A stretch of DNA of 35,717 nt from Candidatus Buchananbacteria bacterium RIFCSPLOWO2_01_FULL_39_33 (GCA_001817505.1 MHIM01000013.1:1979-37695), one strand, 5' to 3'. Positions 4,782 to 12,339 are shown, counted from the stretch's first letter. Program-made: numbers and translations. The notes: a model not told the origin generated them from the letters alone.

Positions 4782-4978
4782 CATACATTCTGAATTATGT
4801 CAAATTAGTCAAATAAAATTAAAGATATCCTAAAATTTAGCTAATTTAAACAATATTTGTTGACTAGTTCGCGGCATTCACCCCCAAACCCCTCTGTCGC
4901 TCGCATAAGTGGAAAATCAAATTCTTTATTTAATATAAGAGTATTGGTAAAATGAATATAAGAATAAAAATGTACATC
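4782..4978. other. Gene-free stretch
   Basis: AT-rich except for a GC-richer patch around 4868-4912. I see no ORF, terminator or tRNA in it. Confidence 0.5.
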
Positions 4979-5085
4979 ACACAACATGTTTTAGACGTAA
5001 TCGCTTGGTCGCTTGCGCGATTGACTTTGTCAAATTATATCGCGCCGCGCCCGGCGCGACTCCGCCTAAAACGGAAACGTTTTAT
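4979..5085 (+). repeat. attC-like palindromic site D
   Basis: ACACAAC (4979-4985), arm GTTTTAGACG (4988-4997), complement CGCCTAAAAC (5063-5072, one wobble), spacer GGAAAC, then GTTTTAT (5079-5085). Internal hairpins: TTGAC-TTT-GTCAA (5021-5033) and a perfect 8-bp TCGCGCCG/CGGCGCGA (5040-5059). Confidence 0.5.
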
Positions 5086-5120
5086 AATACCATCATTTCA
5101 CCGCTATTAATGCTTCATGC

Positions 5121-5220
5121 TCAGCTAACGCCGAATACTCGCTTAAATTGCCGATTTTCTTTATTTCTGATAAAATAAAGGCGGAAAATCAGCAACTTTG
5201 CATACACGAGAACGTTGTGT
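5121..5220 (+). repeat. Partial attC-like site E
   Basis: The right end GCATACACGAGAAC-GTTGTGT resembles the right end of site C (GCATACACGCGAAC-GTTATGA), and the centre (GAATACTCGCTTAAATT) also resembles site C. The left arm is missing. The centre carries a TGATAAAAT extended -10 inside a hairpin, like the modules at 1009 and 2039. GTTGTGT is the exact complement of ACACAAC at 4979, so sites D and E may be one composite site. Confidence 0.4.
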
Positions 5221-5240
5221 AAAATAAATAATATTTTTAT

Positions 5241-5525
5241 ATGAATATAGAAAACTTTCCCAATCCAAAAGAAAATGAAAAAATTGGCATAGAAGAAGCT
5301 ACTTCATTTGAAGATTTATACGAAATGTTAAAAATTTTAGGTGATATTGAAGGAACTGGCAGATCATATACTCCAGACAAGATTATTGAATATATTGAGC
5401 AAGTACGCCGTGATGAAATGGATATAGGTTATATTACCAGAAGTCATGGAATACGCAGTACTGTTGAGAAACTTTTAAAAAATGATAAGGTATATCAAGA
5501 AATTGTAAAAAGAAGCGCTGAATAA
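5241..5525 (+). CDS. Hypothetical protein, 94 aa
   Basis: Not recognised. A small, acidic, probably all-helical soluble protein (SFEDLYEMLKILGDIEG, then a charged helix and a lysine-rich end). No cysteine motif, signal or membrane segment is visible. It has no Shine-Dalgarno. A TGTGTAAAAT element overlaps the GTTGTGT box 18 bases upstream and could be its -10, so expression may be driven from within the attC-like site. It is the last cargo of the accessory region. Confidence 0.65.
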   Translation: MNIENFPNPKENEKIGIEEATSFEDLYEMLKILGDIEGTGRSYTPDKIIEYIEQVRRDEMDIGYITRSHGIRSTVEKLLKNDKVYQEIVKRSAE

Positions 5526-5613
5526 AAAAATTAATTACATTGCTTAACGGTGTCGTGGCTCCTGTTATCTGTCTTGCTGCCTCGCGATATTATCGAAGAA
5601 AGTTTAGTTGAAA
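5526..5613. other. End of the cassette region
   Basis: Contains GCTTAAC (5543-5549, an RYYYAAC match) and GTTATC near 5570, but no convincing paired arms. It may be a decayed attC at the array end. No gene is visible. Confidence 0.25.
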
Positions 5614-5642
5614 TATAAAAACCCCGCCAAGTAGCGGGGCTT
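5614..5642 (-). terminator. Terminator of rpmE
   Basis: Minus-strand stem GCCCCGC-TACTTG-GCGGGGT followed by TTTTATATTT, ten bases after the rpmE stop. Confidence 0.85.
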
Positions 5643-5651
5643 TCATATAAA

Positions 5652-5951
5652 TTATTTCTCGACTTCAATCTTAACTTTTTTAGCCGCTTGTTTGGCTTTT
5701 TGCTTGGTTTTTTTAGCTTTCTTGGTTAAAGTTTTTTTGCCGACTTTTTGGGCTACTTCAACTCTCTTTTTAAATTTGTCAACTCGCCTGGCCGAATCCA
5801 CCAATTTTTGCTTGCCGGTGTAAAAAGGATGGCAAGCCGAGCAGATTTCAACGGCAATGTTTTCTAAAGTGGAGCCAACGGTAAAGATCTGGCCGCAAGC
5901 GCAAGTGACTTTGGCCTCTTTAAAATATTTAGGATGGATATTTTTTTTCAT
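5652..5951 (-). CDS. rpmE: Ribosomal protein bL31 with lysine-rich C-terminal extension
   Basis: A large-subunit protein. The N-terminal 65 residues are a typical zinc-binding bL31: MKKNIHPKY, then CAC at residues 17-19, then [13 protein letters not shown] with cysteines at 37 and 40. bL31 is normally about 70 residues; this one has a further 30 or so residues of Lys/Ala repeats ([16 protein letters not shown]) that probably bind rRNA. It is transcribed alone on the minus strand from a TTGCCA-17-TAAGCT promoter to its own terminator. No Shine-Dalgarno precedes the ATG. Confidence 0.95.
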   Translation of the reverse strand: MKKNIHPKYFKEAKVTCACGQIFTVGSTLENIAVEICSACHPFYTGKQKLVDSARRVDKFKKRVEVAQKVGKKTLTKKAKKTKQKAKQAAKKVKIEVEK

Positions 5952-5987
5952 TATTTTTATATTTTTATATTCTTGTATTTCTAAACC

Positions 5988-6016
5988 AGCTTAGCACATT
6001 ATTTTATTTTTGGCAA
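5988..6016 (-). promoter_or_regulatory. Promoter of rpmE
   Basis: Minus strand TTGCCA (6016-6011), 17 bases, TAAGCT (5993-5988) with TGTGC upstream. The core is the same as the promoter at 924-952. Confidence 0.7.
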
Positions 6017-6023
6017 GAAGAGC

Positions 6024-6427
6024 TTATTTTCTGTTGTGGATTCTTTTGGAATGGTTGGAAACCGCAAAAACGCCAATAACCACCGTGTACATAACGGCTG
6101 ATTCTTCAGGAATTTTATAAAGCCCGTCAGAGAAGGGAGCCATGATAACAAAAATGGCCATGATAATTGTCCAAGCGATAACAAAACCTTCGCCGGCAAA
6201 TTGGGAGGTGAATCTATTTTTCCAACGCTCATATTCTTTTTCGCTGGTATAAATGCCTAAAATCGCCATGTAAATTATACTAATGGCGCTGCTGGCAATA
6301 TCAAATTCATGGCTGGAGAAAAAATCCAGCATAAAAAAAGCCATCGTTAAAACTGTCCAAAAATTAAGAATGACTTTCAGGACCAGGCGGTCAAAAAAAT
6401 ATTTTCTTTTTTCTTTCCCTTAAACAT
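6024..6427 (-). pseudogene. Small membrane protein gene with a one-base frame offset
   Basis: The open part (6344 down to 6024) encodes hydrophobic helices (about SSAISIIYMAILGIY, VIAWTIIMAIFVIMAP, VMYTVVIGVFAV). The same frame continues upstream as clear coding (DRLVLKVILNFWTVLT) but has no start codon. An ATG at 6427-6425 begins MFKGKKKENIF in another frame, and adding one base to the seven-T run (minus strand, 6399-6393) joins the two. The repaired protein would be about 134 residues with four hydrophobic segments; the function is not recognised. The ATG follows TACAAT by seven bases, suggesting a leaderless mRNA. If the offset is real, the gene is broken or read by slippage. Otherwise it is a homopolymer error. 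Confidence 0.65.
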
Positions 6428-6525
6428 GTCTTATATTGTATATTAAATTCATAGAAATTAGAAATCAAAATAGTGGAAAAATATTGCGAATTACCAATGA
6501 CTAATTACTAATTACCACAAAATAT

Positions 6526-6554
6526 TTGACATATTTACTATAATTTGTTAAATT
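6526..6554 (+). promoter_or_regulatory. Promoter of rpsB-tsf
   Basis: TTGACA (6526-6531), 17 bases, TAAATT (6549-6554) with TTGT upstream. It implies a leader of about 125 bases. Confidence 0.65.
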
Positions 6555-6630
6555 AATAACCGTTATACTACTAATTAATTTCTCATACTTTCCTAAGGGT
6601 CGTTATAACAACCATTATAAATTTTCCTTG

Positions 6631-6650
6631 TTTTCGATATATTTCGAAAA
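6631..6650 (+). promoter_or_regulatory. Hairpin in the rpsB leader
   Basis: TTTTCG-8 bases-CGAAAA, 36 bases before the rpsB start. rpsB leaders are autoregulated by S2 in several bacteria; whether this hairpin does so is not shown by the sequence. Confidence 0.35.
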
Positions 6651-6686
6651 TAAAATGGAAAGTAGAGGCAGAAAGGAAACTAAATT

Positions 6687-7379
6687 ATGACTTTGCCGAC
6701 AATTTTAGAGTTATTGGAAGCTGGAGTCCATTTTGGCCACCAAAAAGGCCGCTGGCATCCGAAAATGAAAGAATACATTTTCACCGAAAGAAACGGAGTG
6801 CATATTATTGATCTGGAAAAAACTTTAGTTAAGCTGGAGGAAGCCGTTGATTTTTTGCGCCAGACAGCGCAAGCCGGCGGCGTGGTTTTATTTGTGGGCA
6901 CCAAAGAACAAGGTCAGCTAATAATTAAAAAATATGCCGAAGCCGCCGGTATGCCTTATATCATTGAAAGGTGGATCGGCGGCTTGTTCACTAATTTTGG
7001 CAATGTCGGCAAACTTATAAAAAAATACCGCAAGCTTAAAGAAGAAAAAGAAGCCGGCGCTTTAGCCAAATACACCAAAAAAGAGCAGGTTGATTTTAAT
7101 AAGGAAATTGAAAGGTTGAAGAAATTCGTTGGCGGCTTGGGCGATTTAAGGAAAATCCCCGATGCAGTTTTTATTTTAGACGCCAAAAAAGAAAAAACCG
7201 CCATTATTGAAGCCAGAAAAAAGCAAGTGCCGGTAGTCGGTTTCTGCGATTCCAATATCAATCCCGAGCTTTTTGATTATCCGATTCCAGCCAATGACGA
7301 TGCGGTGAGATCCATTGAACTGATAACCAAATTAGCGGTTGAAGCTATCCAAGAAGGGAAAGCGAAATTAATAATTTAA
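6687..7379 (+). CDS. rpsB: Ribosomal protein uS2
   Basis: Small-subunit protein of normal length (230 aa). Diagnostic stretches are LLEAGVHFGHQKGRWHPKM at the N-terminus, FVGTKEQ, RWIGGLFTNF (usually WIGGTLTN), and the C-terminal PVVGFCDSNINPELFDYPIPANDDA. The start has AAAGGA about nine bases upstream. It is followed after 95 AT-rich bases by tsf, the standard rpsB-tsf pairing, so one transcript from the TTGACA promoter probably serves both. Confidence 0.97.
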   Translation: MTLPTILELLEAGVHFGHQKGRWHPKMKEYIFTERNGVHIIDLEKTLVKLEEAVDFLRQTAQAGGVVLFVGTKEQGQLIIKKYAEAAGMPYIIERWIGGLFTNFGNVGKLIKKYRKLKEEKEAGALAKYTKKEQVDFNKEIERLKKFVGGLGDLRKIPDAVFILDAKKEKTAIIEARKKQVPVVGFCDSNINPELFDYPIPANDDAVRSIELITKLAVEAIQEGKAKLII

Positions 7380-7474
7380 GAATTTAAAAATTTCTAATTT
7401 CTAAACAATTTTAAAATTTAAGAATTAATTAATTGTTTTTTAAATTGAAAATTAAAAATTGAAAATTAATATTT

Positions 7475-8260
7475 ATGACCATTGATCTTAAAATAATCAC
7501 TCAACTTAGAAACCAAACTGGCGCCGGCATCGCTGATTGCCAAAGCGCTTTAGAAGAGGCCAACAGCGATTTAGACAAGGCCATTGAGATTCTTAGAAAA
7601 AAAGGCGAAATCAAAGCCGCTAAAAAGGCCGACCGAACCACCCATGAAGGCGTAGTGGCGATAGCTAAAAATAAAACTAAGACAGCTGTTATAGTTTTAA
7701 CTTGTGAGACCGATTTTGTCTCCAGAAATGAGAATTTCATTTCGGCCGCTTCTGAATATGCCAATAAACTTTTGGCCATGGGCGAGGCGGGTTTTGAAAA
7801 TTGGGCTGAAGAAAATATCAAAAAAGATCTGGTTTTAAAAATCGGCGAAAATATCAATCTTGATGATTTTGGCCTTTTGGAAGGCGAGACCTTGGGTTTT
7901 TATCTTCATTCCAATAAAAAAATTGCCGCTGTTGTTTCTCTGGTTTCCGGCAATGAGGAACTGGCTAATGTCTTAGCCATGCAAATTGTGGCGATGTCGC
8001 CTAAATGCCTTAGGCCGGAAGATTTGCCGGTTGCAGAATTGGCTAAAGAAAAAGAGATTTATCGCGCTCAAATGAAAGATGAAAATAAGCCGGTAGAAAT
8101 CAGGGAAAAAATAATTATGGGCAAGCTCAACAAGTATTACGAAGAAGTTTGCTTATTGAATCAGCAGTTTATTAAAGATGACACTAAAAAAATCGCTGAT
8201 TTATTAAAAGAAGCTGGTGAAGACGTGGTAATTAAAGAGTTTAGAAAGTTCAGTGTGTAA
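7475..8260 (+). CDS. tsf: Elongation factor Ts
   Basis: Nucleotide-exchange factor for EF-Tu. The N-terminal UBA-like domain has QTGAGIADCQSALEEA, where most bacteria have TGAGMMDCKKAL. The core has the signature CETDFVSRNENF, and the C-terminal part has EEVCLLNQQFIKDD. At 261 residues it is slightly shorter than typical. It follows rpsB on the same strand. The 95-base gap holds only AT-rich near-repeats and no terminator; no Shine-Dalgarno is evident at the ATG. Confidence 0.97.
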   Translation: MTIDLKIITQLRNQTGAGIADCQSALEEANSDLDKAIEILRKKGEIKAAKKADRTTHEGVVAIAKNKTKTAVIVLTCETDFVSRNENFISAASEYANKLLAMGEAGFENWAEENIKKDLVLKIGENINLDDFGLLEGETLGFYLHSNKKIAAVVSLVSGNEELANVLAMQIVAMSPKCLRPEDLPVAELAKEKEIYRAQMKDENKPVEIREKIIMGKLNKYYEEVCLLNQQFIKDDTKKIADLLKEAGEDVVIKEFRKFSV

Positions 8261-8478
8261 TTTGGTAATTGATAAATAGTAATTTTTATTAAATTACAAA
8301 TTCAAAATTTCAAGCTCCAAATAAATCTCAAATTATAATTTTCAAAATCCAAAACTTTTTAATTTATAATTTTGGTCATTGTAATTTATTTGATATTTGT
8401 AATTTTGAATTTGAAATTTTAATCTACAATCTTTAATTTTAAATCAGCAATCCGGCAAGCGGATACAATCGTAAATAT
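8261..8478. repeat. AT-rich spacer with imperfect inverted repeats
   Basis: The left part (about 8293-8317, CAAATTCAAAATTTCAAG) and right part (about 8393-8420, TTTGTAATTTTGAATTTG) are loosely complementary, so the RNA could fold into a long weak hairpin. TACAAT at 8471-8476 lies just upstream of the next start and could be its -10. No gene is seen. Confidence 0.4.
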
Positions 8479-9288
8479 ATGCGACTGGCTATGGTACAAT
8501 TTATTTCTTGGGATAAGTTTTATGCCTTTGACCCACGGGATCTAATGGTTAAAGAAGGTGATTTTGTCGTGGTTACCACTGCCCAGGGGATGGATATCGG
8601 CAAAGTGATAGAATTCAATGATTTGCCAAAAGAAGAATTAGCTGACCTGGGGGAAATCAAACCAATAAACAGGCTAGTGGCTCGCGAGGACTCGGAAATT
8701 TTGGCTGCCAACAATAGCTATTATAAAAAAGAGCAAGCTATTGATTATTGCCATAAGATGATTAAAAAATACGGCTTGGAGATGAAATTAGTTGATTGCT
8801 ATTTTTCTTTTGATAACAACCGTTTGACTTTTGCCTTCATCGCTGACGGTCGAGTTGATTTCAGGAGTTTAGTTAAGGACTTAATCAGGCATTTTCAAAA
8901 ATCAGTCAGGTTGTATCAATTGGGTGTGCGCGATGAGGCCAAAATAGATGGGGATATCGGCTCTTGCGGCCAGAATTTGTGTTGCCGTGGCCATTTACAA
9001 AAATTGGGCAATGTTACTTCCGACTACGCCGAAAACCAACAAGTGGCTCATCGCGGCTCCGAACGACTCTCTGGCATTTGCGGTCGCTTAAAATGCTGTT
9101 TGGCTTATGAAAATAATCTTTATGAGGAGTTAGCCGGTAAATTGCCGGCTATTGGCACTCGGGTCAAGACCAAGCACGGCCGGGGCAAGATTGTCGGCTG
9201 GCATGTTTTGCGCGGCAGCGTTGAGGTGGAAATTGATTCGGAAAAAGACGGCGAGAGAAAAATAGTGGTAGAAGTGCCGATACAGTAG
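8479..9288 (+). CDS. ricT: PSP1-domain protein, RicT (YaaT) family
   Basis: The 269-residue protein has the PSP1 domain with its cysteine clusters: GSCGQNLCC (Cys 163, 168, 169) and GICGRLKCC (Cys 201, 206, 207). In Bacillus RicT these positions help ligate iron-sulfur clusters of the RicAFT complex, which works with RNase Y in mRNA maturation. The N-terminus (MVQFISWDKFYAFD) and the EGDFVVVTTAQGMDIGKV segment are also typical. No RicA or RicF partner is seen nearby. An ATG four codons in (8491) is an alternative start. The first ATG follows TACAAT by only two bases, so if that is the -10 the mRNA would start inside the gene and the later start would be favoured. Confidence 0.88.
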   Translation: MRLAMVQFISWDKFYAFDPRDLMVKEGDFVVVTTAQGMDIGKVIEFNDLPKEELADLGEIKPINRLVAREDSEILAANNSYYKKEQAIDYCHKMIKKYGLEMKLVDCYFSFDNNRLTFAFIADGRVDFRSLVKDLIRHFQKSVRLYQLGVRDEAKIDGDIGSCGQNLCCRGHLQKLGNVTSDYAENQQVAHRGSERLSGICGRLKCCLAYENNLYEELAGKLPAIGTRVKTKHGRGKIVGWHVLRGSVEVEIDSEKDGERKIVVEVPIQ

Positions 9289-9330
9289 CTTATAGCAGAT
9301 GGCTTATTATTTATTGGATGTCCGGACGCT

Positions 9331-9349
9331 GTACGTACACGGTACGTAC
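9331..9349. repeat. Paired GTACGTAC palindromes
   Basis: GTACGTAC at 9331-9338 and again at 9342-9349, three bases apart. Each copy is self-complementary. It lies about 35 bases before the Shine-Dalgarno of the broken zinc-ribbon gene and could be a regulator-binding site. Confidence 0.35.
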
Positions 9350-9383
9350 ATTGAAAAAACGTAAGCTAAGAAGGGGAGTAGTG

Positions 9384-9585
9384 ATGGCTAAATTCTACAC
9401 TGCCAGAAGGAGAGAAATAATAGAATTTTTTTTGTTATAGTTGTCAGATTGTCACTAAGCACAAGTGTATAAATGTTCCTGCTCAATATCAAAGCATGAT
9501 AGGGCCAAGAATTTCCTATGGTAACTATAAATGTCTTGTTTGCGGTCAGGAGATTTTAGCAGAAGTCGGAGGACAAGACAGATAA
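9384..9585 (+). pseudogene. Small zinc-ribbon protein gene with a one-base frame offset
   Basis: From ATG 9384 (GGGGAG upstream) the frame reads MAKFYTARRREIIEFF and stops after 18 codons. Removing one base from the eight-T run at 9426-9433 joins it to a second frame reading CYSCQIVTKHKC, then GNYKCLVCGQE, ending at TAA 9583. The repaired 66-residue protein has two CxxC pairs, a classic zinc ribbon. The length (202 bases) equals 67 codons plus one base. The partner downstream (9616) is also a CxxC-CxxC protein. Function is unknown. Confidence 0.65.
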
Positions 9586-9615
9586 CCATCATCAATAACC
9601 AAGGAGAATAAGCTG

Positions 9616-9912
9616 ATGGGTGAGGATTTTAAACCTCCGGCCGATTGGGGTGTCAAATTAGCCCCCGATATTAAATGGGTTGAGAAATATTATTGTGATC
9701 GTTGTTCAACCAGTTTAGATAATTGGGGAGATATGATAGTTGGTTATACCAATATTGTATTGCCATCACTGAGCCGACCAACAGCTGCTGCTTTTGGTAC
9801 GATAATTATTCAATGTCCAAATTGTACTAAAATGTTTTGGCTTCATGTTGATAAATCTACCATAGAAGGATTGATCTTTTTAAAAAAATTTCTGTCAGCT
9901 AATACTGGCTAA
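9616..9912 (+). CDS. Hypothetical zinc-ribbon protein, 98 aa
   Basis: Not recognised as a named family. Two cysteine pairs, CDRC (residues 27-30) and CPNC (67-70), are about 36 residues apart and predict one zinc ribbon. The rest is aromatic-rich and soluble. AAGGAGA lies upstream of the ATG, unlike the Shine-Dalgarno-poor core genes on either side, and a strong terminator follows at once. With the broken zinc-ribbon gene just upstream it forms a small islet between ricT and gap. Confidence 0.75.
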   Translation: MGEDFKPPADWGVKLAPDIKWVEKYYCDRCSTSLDNWGDMIVGYTNIVLPSLSRPTAAAFGTIIIQCPNCTKMFWLHVDKSTIEGLIFLKKFLSANTG

Positions 9913-9936
9913 CCACTGTCAAAGCAGTGGTTTTTT
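9911..9936 (+). terminator. Terminator of the zinc-ribbon islet
   Basis: AACCACTG-TCAAAG-CAGTGGTT followed by TTTT, directly after the stop codon. Confidence 0.9.
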
Positions 9937-9950
9937 AATTATAAATTTTT

Positions 9951-9959
9951 TGCTATAAT
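9951..9959 (+). promoter_or_regulatory. Extended -10 of gap
   Basis: TGCTATAAT; the -35 region is T-rich without a clear hexamer. It implies a leader of about 75 bases containing TTTCTAATTTCTAAT repeats. Confidence 0.5.
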
Positions 9960-10040
9960 AAAAAGGTAACTGGAAAATGGAAACTGGAAATTAGGTCTTT
10001 GGCTTTAATTTCTATTTTCTAATTTCTAATTTCTAATACT

Positions 10041-11042
10041 ATGAAGAGAATAGCGATTAATGGCTTTGGCCGTATCGGTCGGTCGGCTTTTAAAATTGCC
10101 TGGGAGAATAAAGGCGCCAAGATCGTAGCGGTCAATGATTTGACCGATACCAAAACCTTGGCTTATTTATTGAAATATGATTCGGTCTATGGCCGCTATA
10201 ATCATCAGGTGTCTTATGACGCTAATAATTTGATTGTTGACGGTCGAAAAATCCTGGTTCTGGCTGAAAAAAATCCGGCTAAATTGCCTTGGGAAAAAAT
10301 CGGCGTGGATGTGGTTTTAGAATGCACTGGGGTTTTTGACCAGAAAGCCGATTTAGATCGGCATTTACAAGCCGGCGCCAAAAAAGTCGTTTTATCCGCT
10401 CCGGCCAAAGATGAGTTTTTGACTTTGGTTTTTGGCACCCAGTTCACTAAAGCCAATATTGGCAAAGAAAAAATTGTGGCCAATGCTTCTTGCACCACCA
10501 ATTGCGTGGCGCCGGTCATGCAAGTGTTAGTCAGTAATTTCGGCGTTGAAAAAGCAATTTTAAATACCATCCATGCCTATACCGCCAGCCAAAAAATTGT
10601 TGACGGACCGGATGCCAAGGACTTGAGACGAGGCCGGGCCGGCAGCGCCAATTTAGTGCCCTCAACCACCGGCGCGGCTCAAGCCGTGGCTTTAGTCCTG
10701 CCGGAATTAAAAGGCCAGTTTGACGGTTTGGCTATCCGGGTACCGGTGATTTGCGGTTCGCTTTCGGATATCACTGCTGTTTTAAAGAGAAATACTACTG
10801 TAGAAGAAGTTAATGCGGCCTTTAAAAAAGCGGCCAAGAATCCTTTCTACCAGAAAGTTTTAACTATCGCTGAGGGCGATGATGAGCTGGTGTCTTCTGA
10901 CATTATCGGTACCACTTATTCGGCCATCGTTGATCTTAAATTCACCCGCGTTGTCGGGGGCAATCTGATCAAGGTCTTGGCCTGGTATGATAATGAATGG
11001 GCTTATTCTTGCCGGTTGGTAGAAATGGCTTTAGCCAATTAG
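10041..11042 (+). CDS. gap: Glyceraldehyde-3-phosphate dehydrogenase, type I
   Basis: Glycolytic enzyme converting glyceraldehyde-3-phosphate, NAD+ and phosphate to 1,3-bisphosphoglycerate. The N-terminal Rossmann motif is INGFGRIGR. The active-site NASCTTNC has its nucleophilic Cys at 151. The S-loop has GRAGSANLVPSTTGAA, and the C-terminal NEWAYSCRLV replaces the more usual NEWGYS. Length (333 aa) is normal. No other glycolytic gene is adjacent; it sits alone between two islets of hypothetical genes. No Shine-Dalgarno is visible at the ATG. Confidence 0.97.
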   Translation: MKRIAINGFGRIGRSAFKIAWENKGAKIVAVNDLTDTKTLAYLLKYDSVYGRYNHQVSYDANNLIVDGRKILVLAEKNPAKLPWEKIGVDVVLECTGVFDQKADLDRHLQAGAKKVVLSAPAKDEFLTLVFGTQFTKANIGKEKIVANASCTTNCVAPVMQVLVSNFGVEKAILNTIHAYTASQKIVDGPDAKDLRRGRAGSANLVPSTTGAAQAVALVLPELKGQFDGLAIRVPVICGSLSDITAVLKRNTTVEEVNAAFKKAAKNPFYQKVLTIAEGDDELVSSDIIGTTYSAIVDLKFTRVVGGNLIKVLAWYDNEWAYSCRLVEMALAN

Positions 11043-11111
11043 CTATTTTCCTTAATTTATCGTAGGCTAATAGGGTAGTTGGTTTAACCGCCAAAAAAGG
11101 AGGAAAGTCCG

Positions 11112-11573
11112 ATGTCTGTTTGGCTGTGGCTAATGTCAGTTCATTTTTTAGGGGTGTTTATTTTACCCTTGATTATGTCGTTTGACAATTTCAAATCTTA
11201 CCGGGGCTACCTGCTGTTTGATAACCGGTGGTATTATTATTGTAAAGTGATTGGGGCTTATCTGTTTTGGGAATTTACCCTGCCCTACCATTTGATCAGA
11301 TGTTGGCTGGGTAAATATCTGTTGTCAAAAGAACAAAAAATAACTCCGAAATTTGTTCTTTGTGATGGGGCAATTATTTTAGATAAAAGCTCCAAAGATT
11401 ACCGACGGCGGTACAAGTGTTTGAAATGCTGTCGACCTTTCAGTTCAATTCCAATTCAACATGAGGTTTTAAATCCGAAATTAAGCAAGTTATATAATTC
11501 TCGGTTATATCGTTGGTTTGAACCAAGCGTGTTTAATGCCCTGCATCGGCAAGATTTAAAAATCGGCTATTAG
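11112..11573 (+). CDS. Hypothetical membrane protein with cysteine pair, 153 aa
   Basis: Not recognised. One hydrophobic segment is at the N-terminus (about residues 4-22, possibly a signal anchor) and a second near 45-65. They are followed by a basic, cysteine-containing domain (LCDGAI, then KCLKCC) that might bind a metal. A strong GGAGG precedes the ATG and a perfect terminator follows, so it is an independent unit. It has the same small-islet character as the genes at 9384-9912 and 22756-23386. Confidence 0.7.
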   Translation: MSVWLWLMSVHFLGVFILPLIMSFDNFKSYRGYLLFDNRWYYYCKVIGAYLFWEFTLPYHLIRCWLGKYLLSKEQKITPKFVLCDGAIILDKSSKDYRRRYKCLKCCRPFSSIPIQHEVLNPKLSKLYNSRLYRWFEPSVFNALHRQDLKIGY

Positions 11574-11580
11574 CTGTTAT

Positions 11581-11610
11581 CAGCGTTGCTTTTAAACAAC
11601 GCTGTTTTTT
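11581..11610 (+). terminator. Terminator of the 153-aa gene
   Basis: CAGCGTTG / CAACGCTG stem with an 8-base loop, then TTTTTT. Confidence 0.9.
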
Positions 11611-11648
11611 AATAAATAAAAAATCGCCAGGCAGTTAGACCGGCGATT
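11611..11648 (-). terminator. Terminator of the 180-aa gene
   Basis: Minus-strand stem ATCGCC/GGCGAT with a few further imperfect pairs, then TTTTTTATT. It overlaps the stop codon of the minus-strand gene and forms a convergent pair with the terminator at 11581-11610. Confidence 0.75.
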
Positions 11649-12189
11649 AATTGTCTTCTTCCTTATCCTCAAAGATTTTATCAACTGCTCTGCCTAAATC
11701 AGTCAGGTCCTCTCTTGAGTATTTTCCTGGAATTTGAAAATCTTGATTTTCTCCAGCTCTTGTTATTTCTTCGTCCAGATCTTCATAGGCAATATTTTCT
11801 TCTTCCTCATCATCATAATAATAATCATCATTATCATAACCCATAGATAAGCGATTATATTTGTTAATAATACTGATATTTAATAAATCGCTTAAAGCAT
11901 TATGAAGACCGACAAAAACATCATCAAATATCCCACAATAATCATAATCCTGATTATTATTGTAAAAATAAGCGATTATACTGATATCTCCATCTTTTAA
12001 TTTTTGCGCAATCAAATCAATATCAGTGCCATTTTCACAATAAAATACCGTTCTTTTAAAGAAATTTTCCAAGCTTTCAACTTGGAAGGGGAGTAGAGCC
12101 AAGGGATTTTCAAGATAAATACGCATTAAACTTTCGTCATGCGCAAAAGTTATCAGCGTATAGCCGTCTATTGGCGTTCTCTGAGCCAT
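11647..12189 (-). CDS. Hypothetical acidic protein, 180 aa
   Basis: Not recognised. The first 110 residues look globular (DGYTLITFAHDESLMRIYLEN, later DISIIAYFYNNN). They are followed by a low-complexity Asp/Tyr/Glu stretch around residues 118-140 and a charged C-terminus ending DKEEDN. No signal peptide or metal motif is visible. AGGAG precedes the ATG at 12189. It is the only minus-strand gene between rpmE and the end of the window apart from the broken one at 6024-6427. Confidence 0.7.
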   Translation of the reverse strand: MAQRTPIDGYTLITFAHDESLMRIYLENPLALLPFQVESLENFFKRTVFYCENGTDIDLIAQKLKDGDISIIAYFYNNNQDYDYCGIFDDVFVGLHNALSDLLNISIINKYNRLSMGYDNDDYYYDDEEEENIAYEDLDEEITRAGENQDFQIPGKYSREDLTDLGRAVDKIFEDKEEDN

Positions 12190-12241
12190 GTTTTTTCTCC
12201 TGCTTAGAAAGAGCTAAGGGACTAATCATTGTTTGTATTTA

Positions 12242-12269
12242 TTATTACAAAATATTAATTTTTAAGCAA
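12242..12269 (-). promoter_or_regulatory. Promoter of the 180-aa gene
   Basis: Minus strand TTGCTT (12269-12264), 16 bases, TAATAA (12247-12242) preceded by TTTTG. Confidence 0.45.
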
Positions 12270-12283
12270 CTGCGCTAAGATCC

Positions 12284-12312
12284 TTGCAGAATTACAGTTT
12301 TTTTGATAAATT
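12284..12312 (+). promoter_or_regulatory. Promoter of secD-secF
   Basis: TTGCAG (12284-12289), 17 bases, TAAATT (12307-12312) with TTGA upstream. Divergent from the promoter at 12242-12269, with about 15 bases between the -35 elements. Confidence 0.6.
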
Positions 12313-12339
12313 ATAAGTAATTAAACCTTATATTCACAG

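Noticed and set aside
1-5650. CRISPR array
   Set aside because: The repeats are few, long, palindromic and differ in arm sequence. There are no regular spacers and no cas genes.
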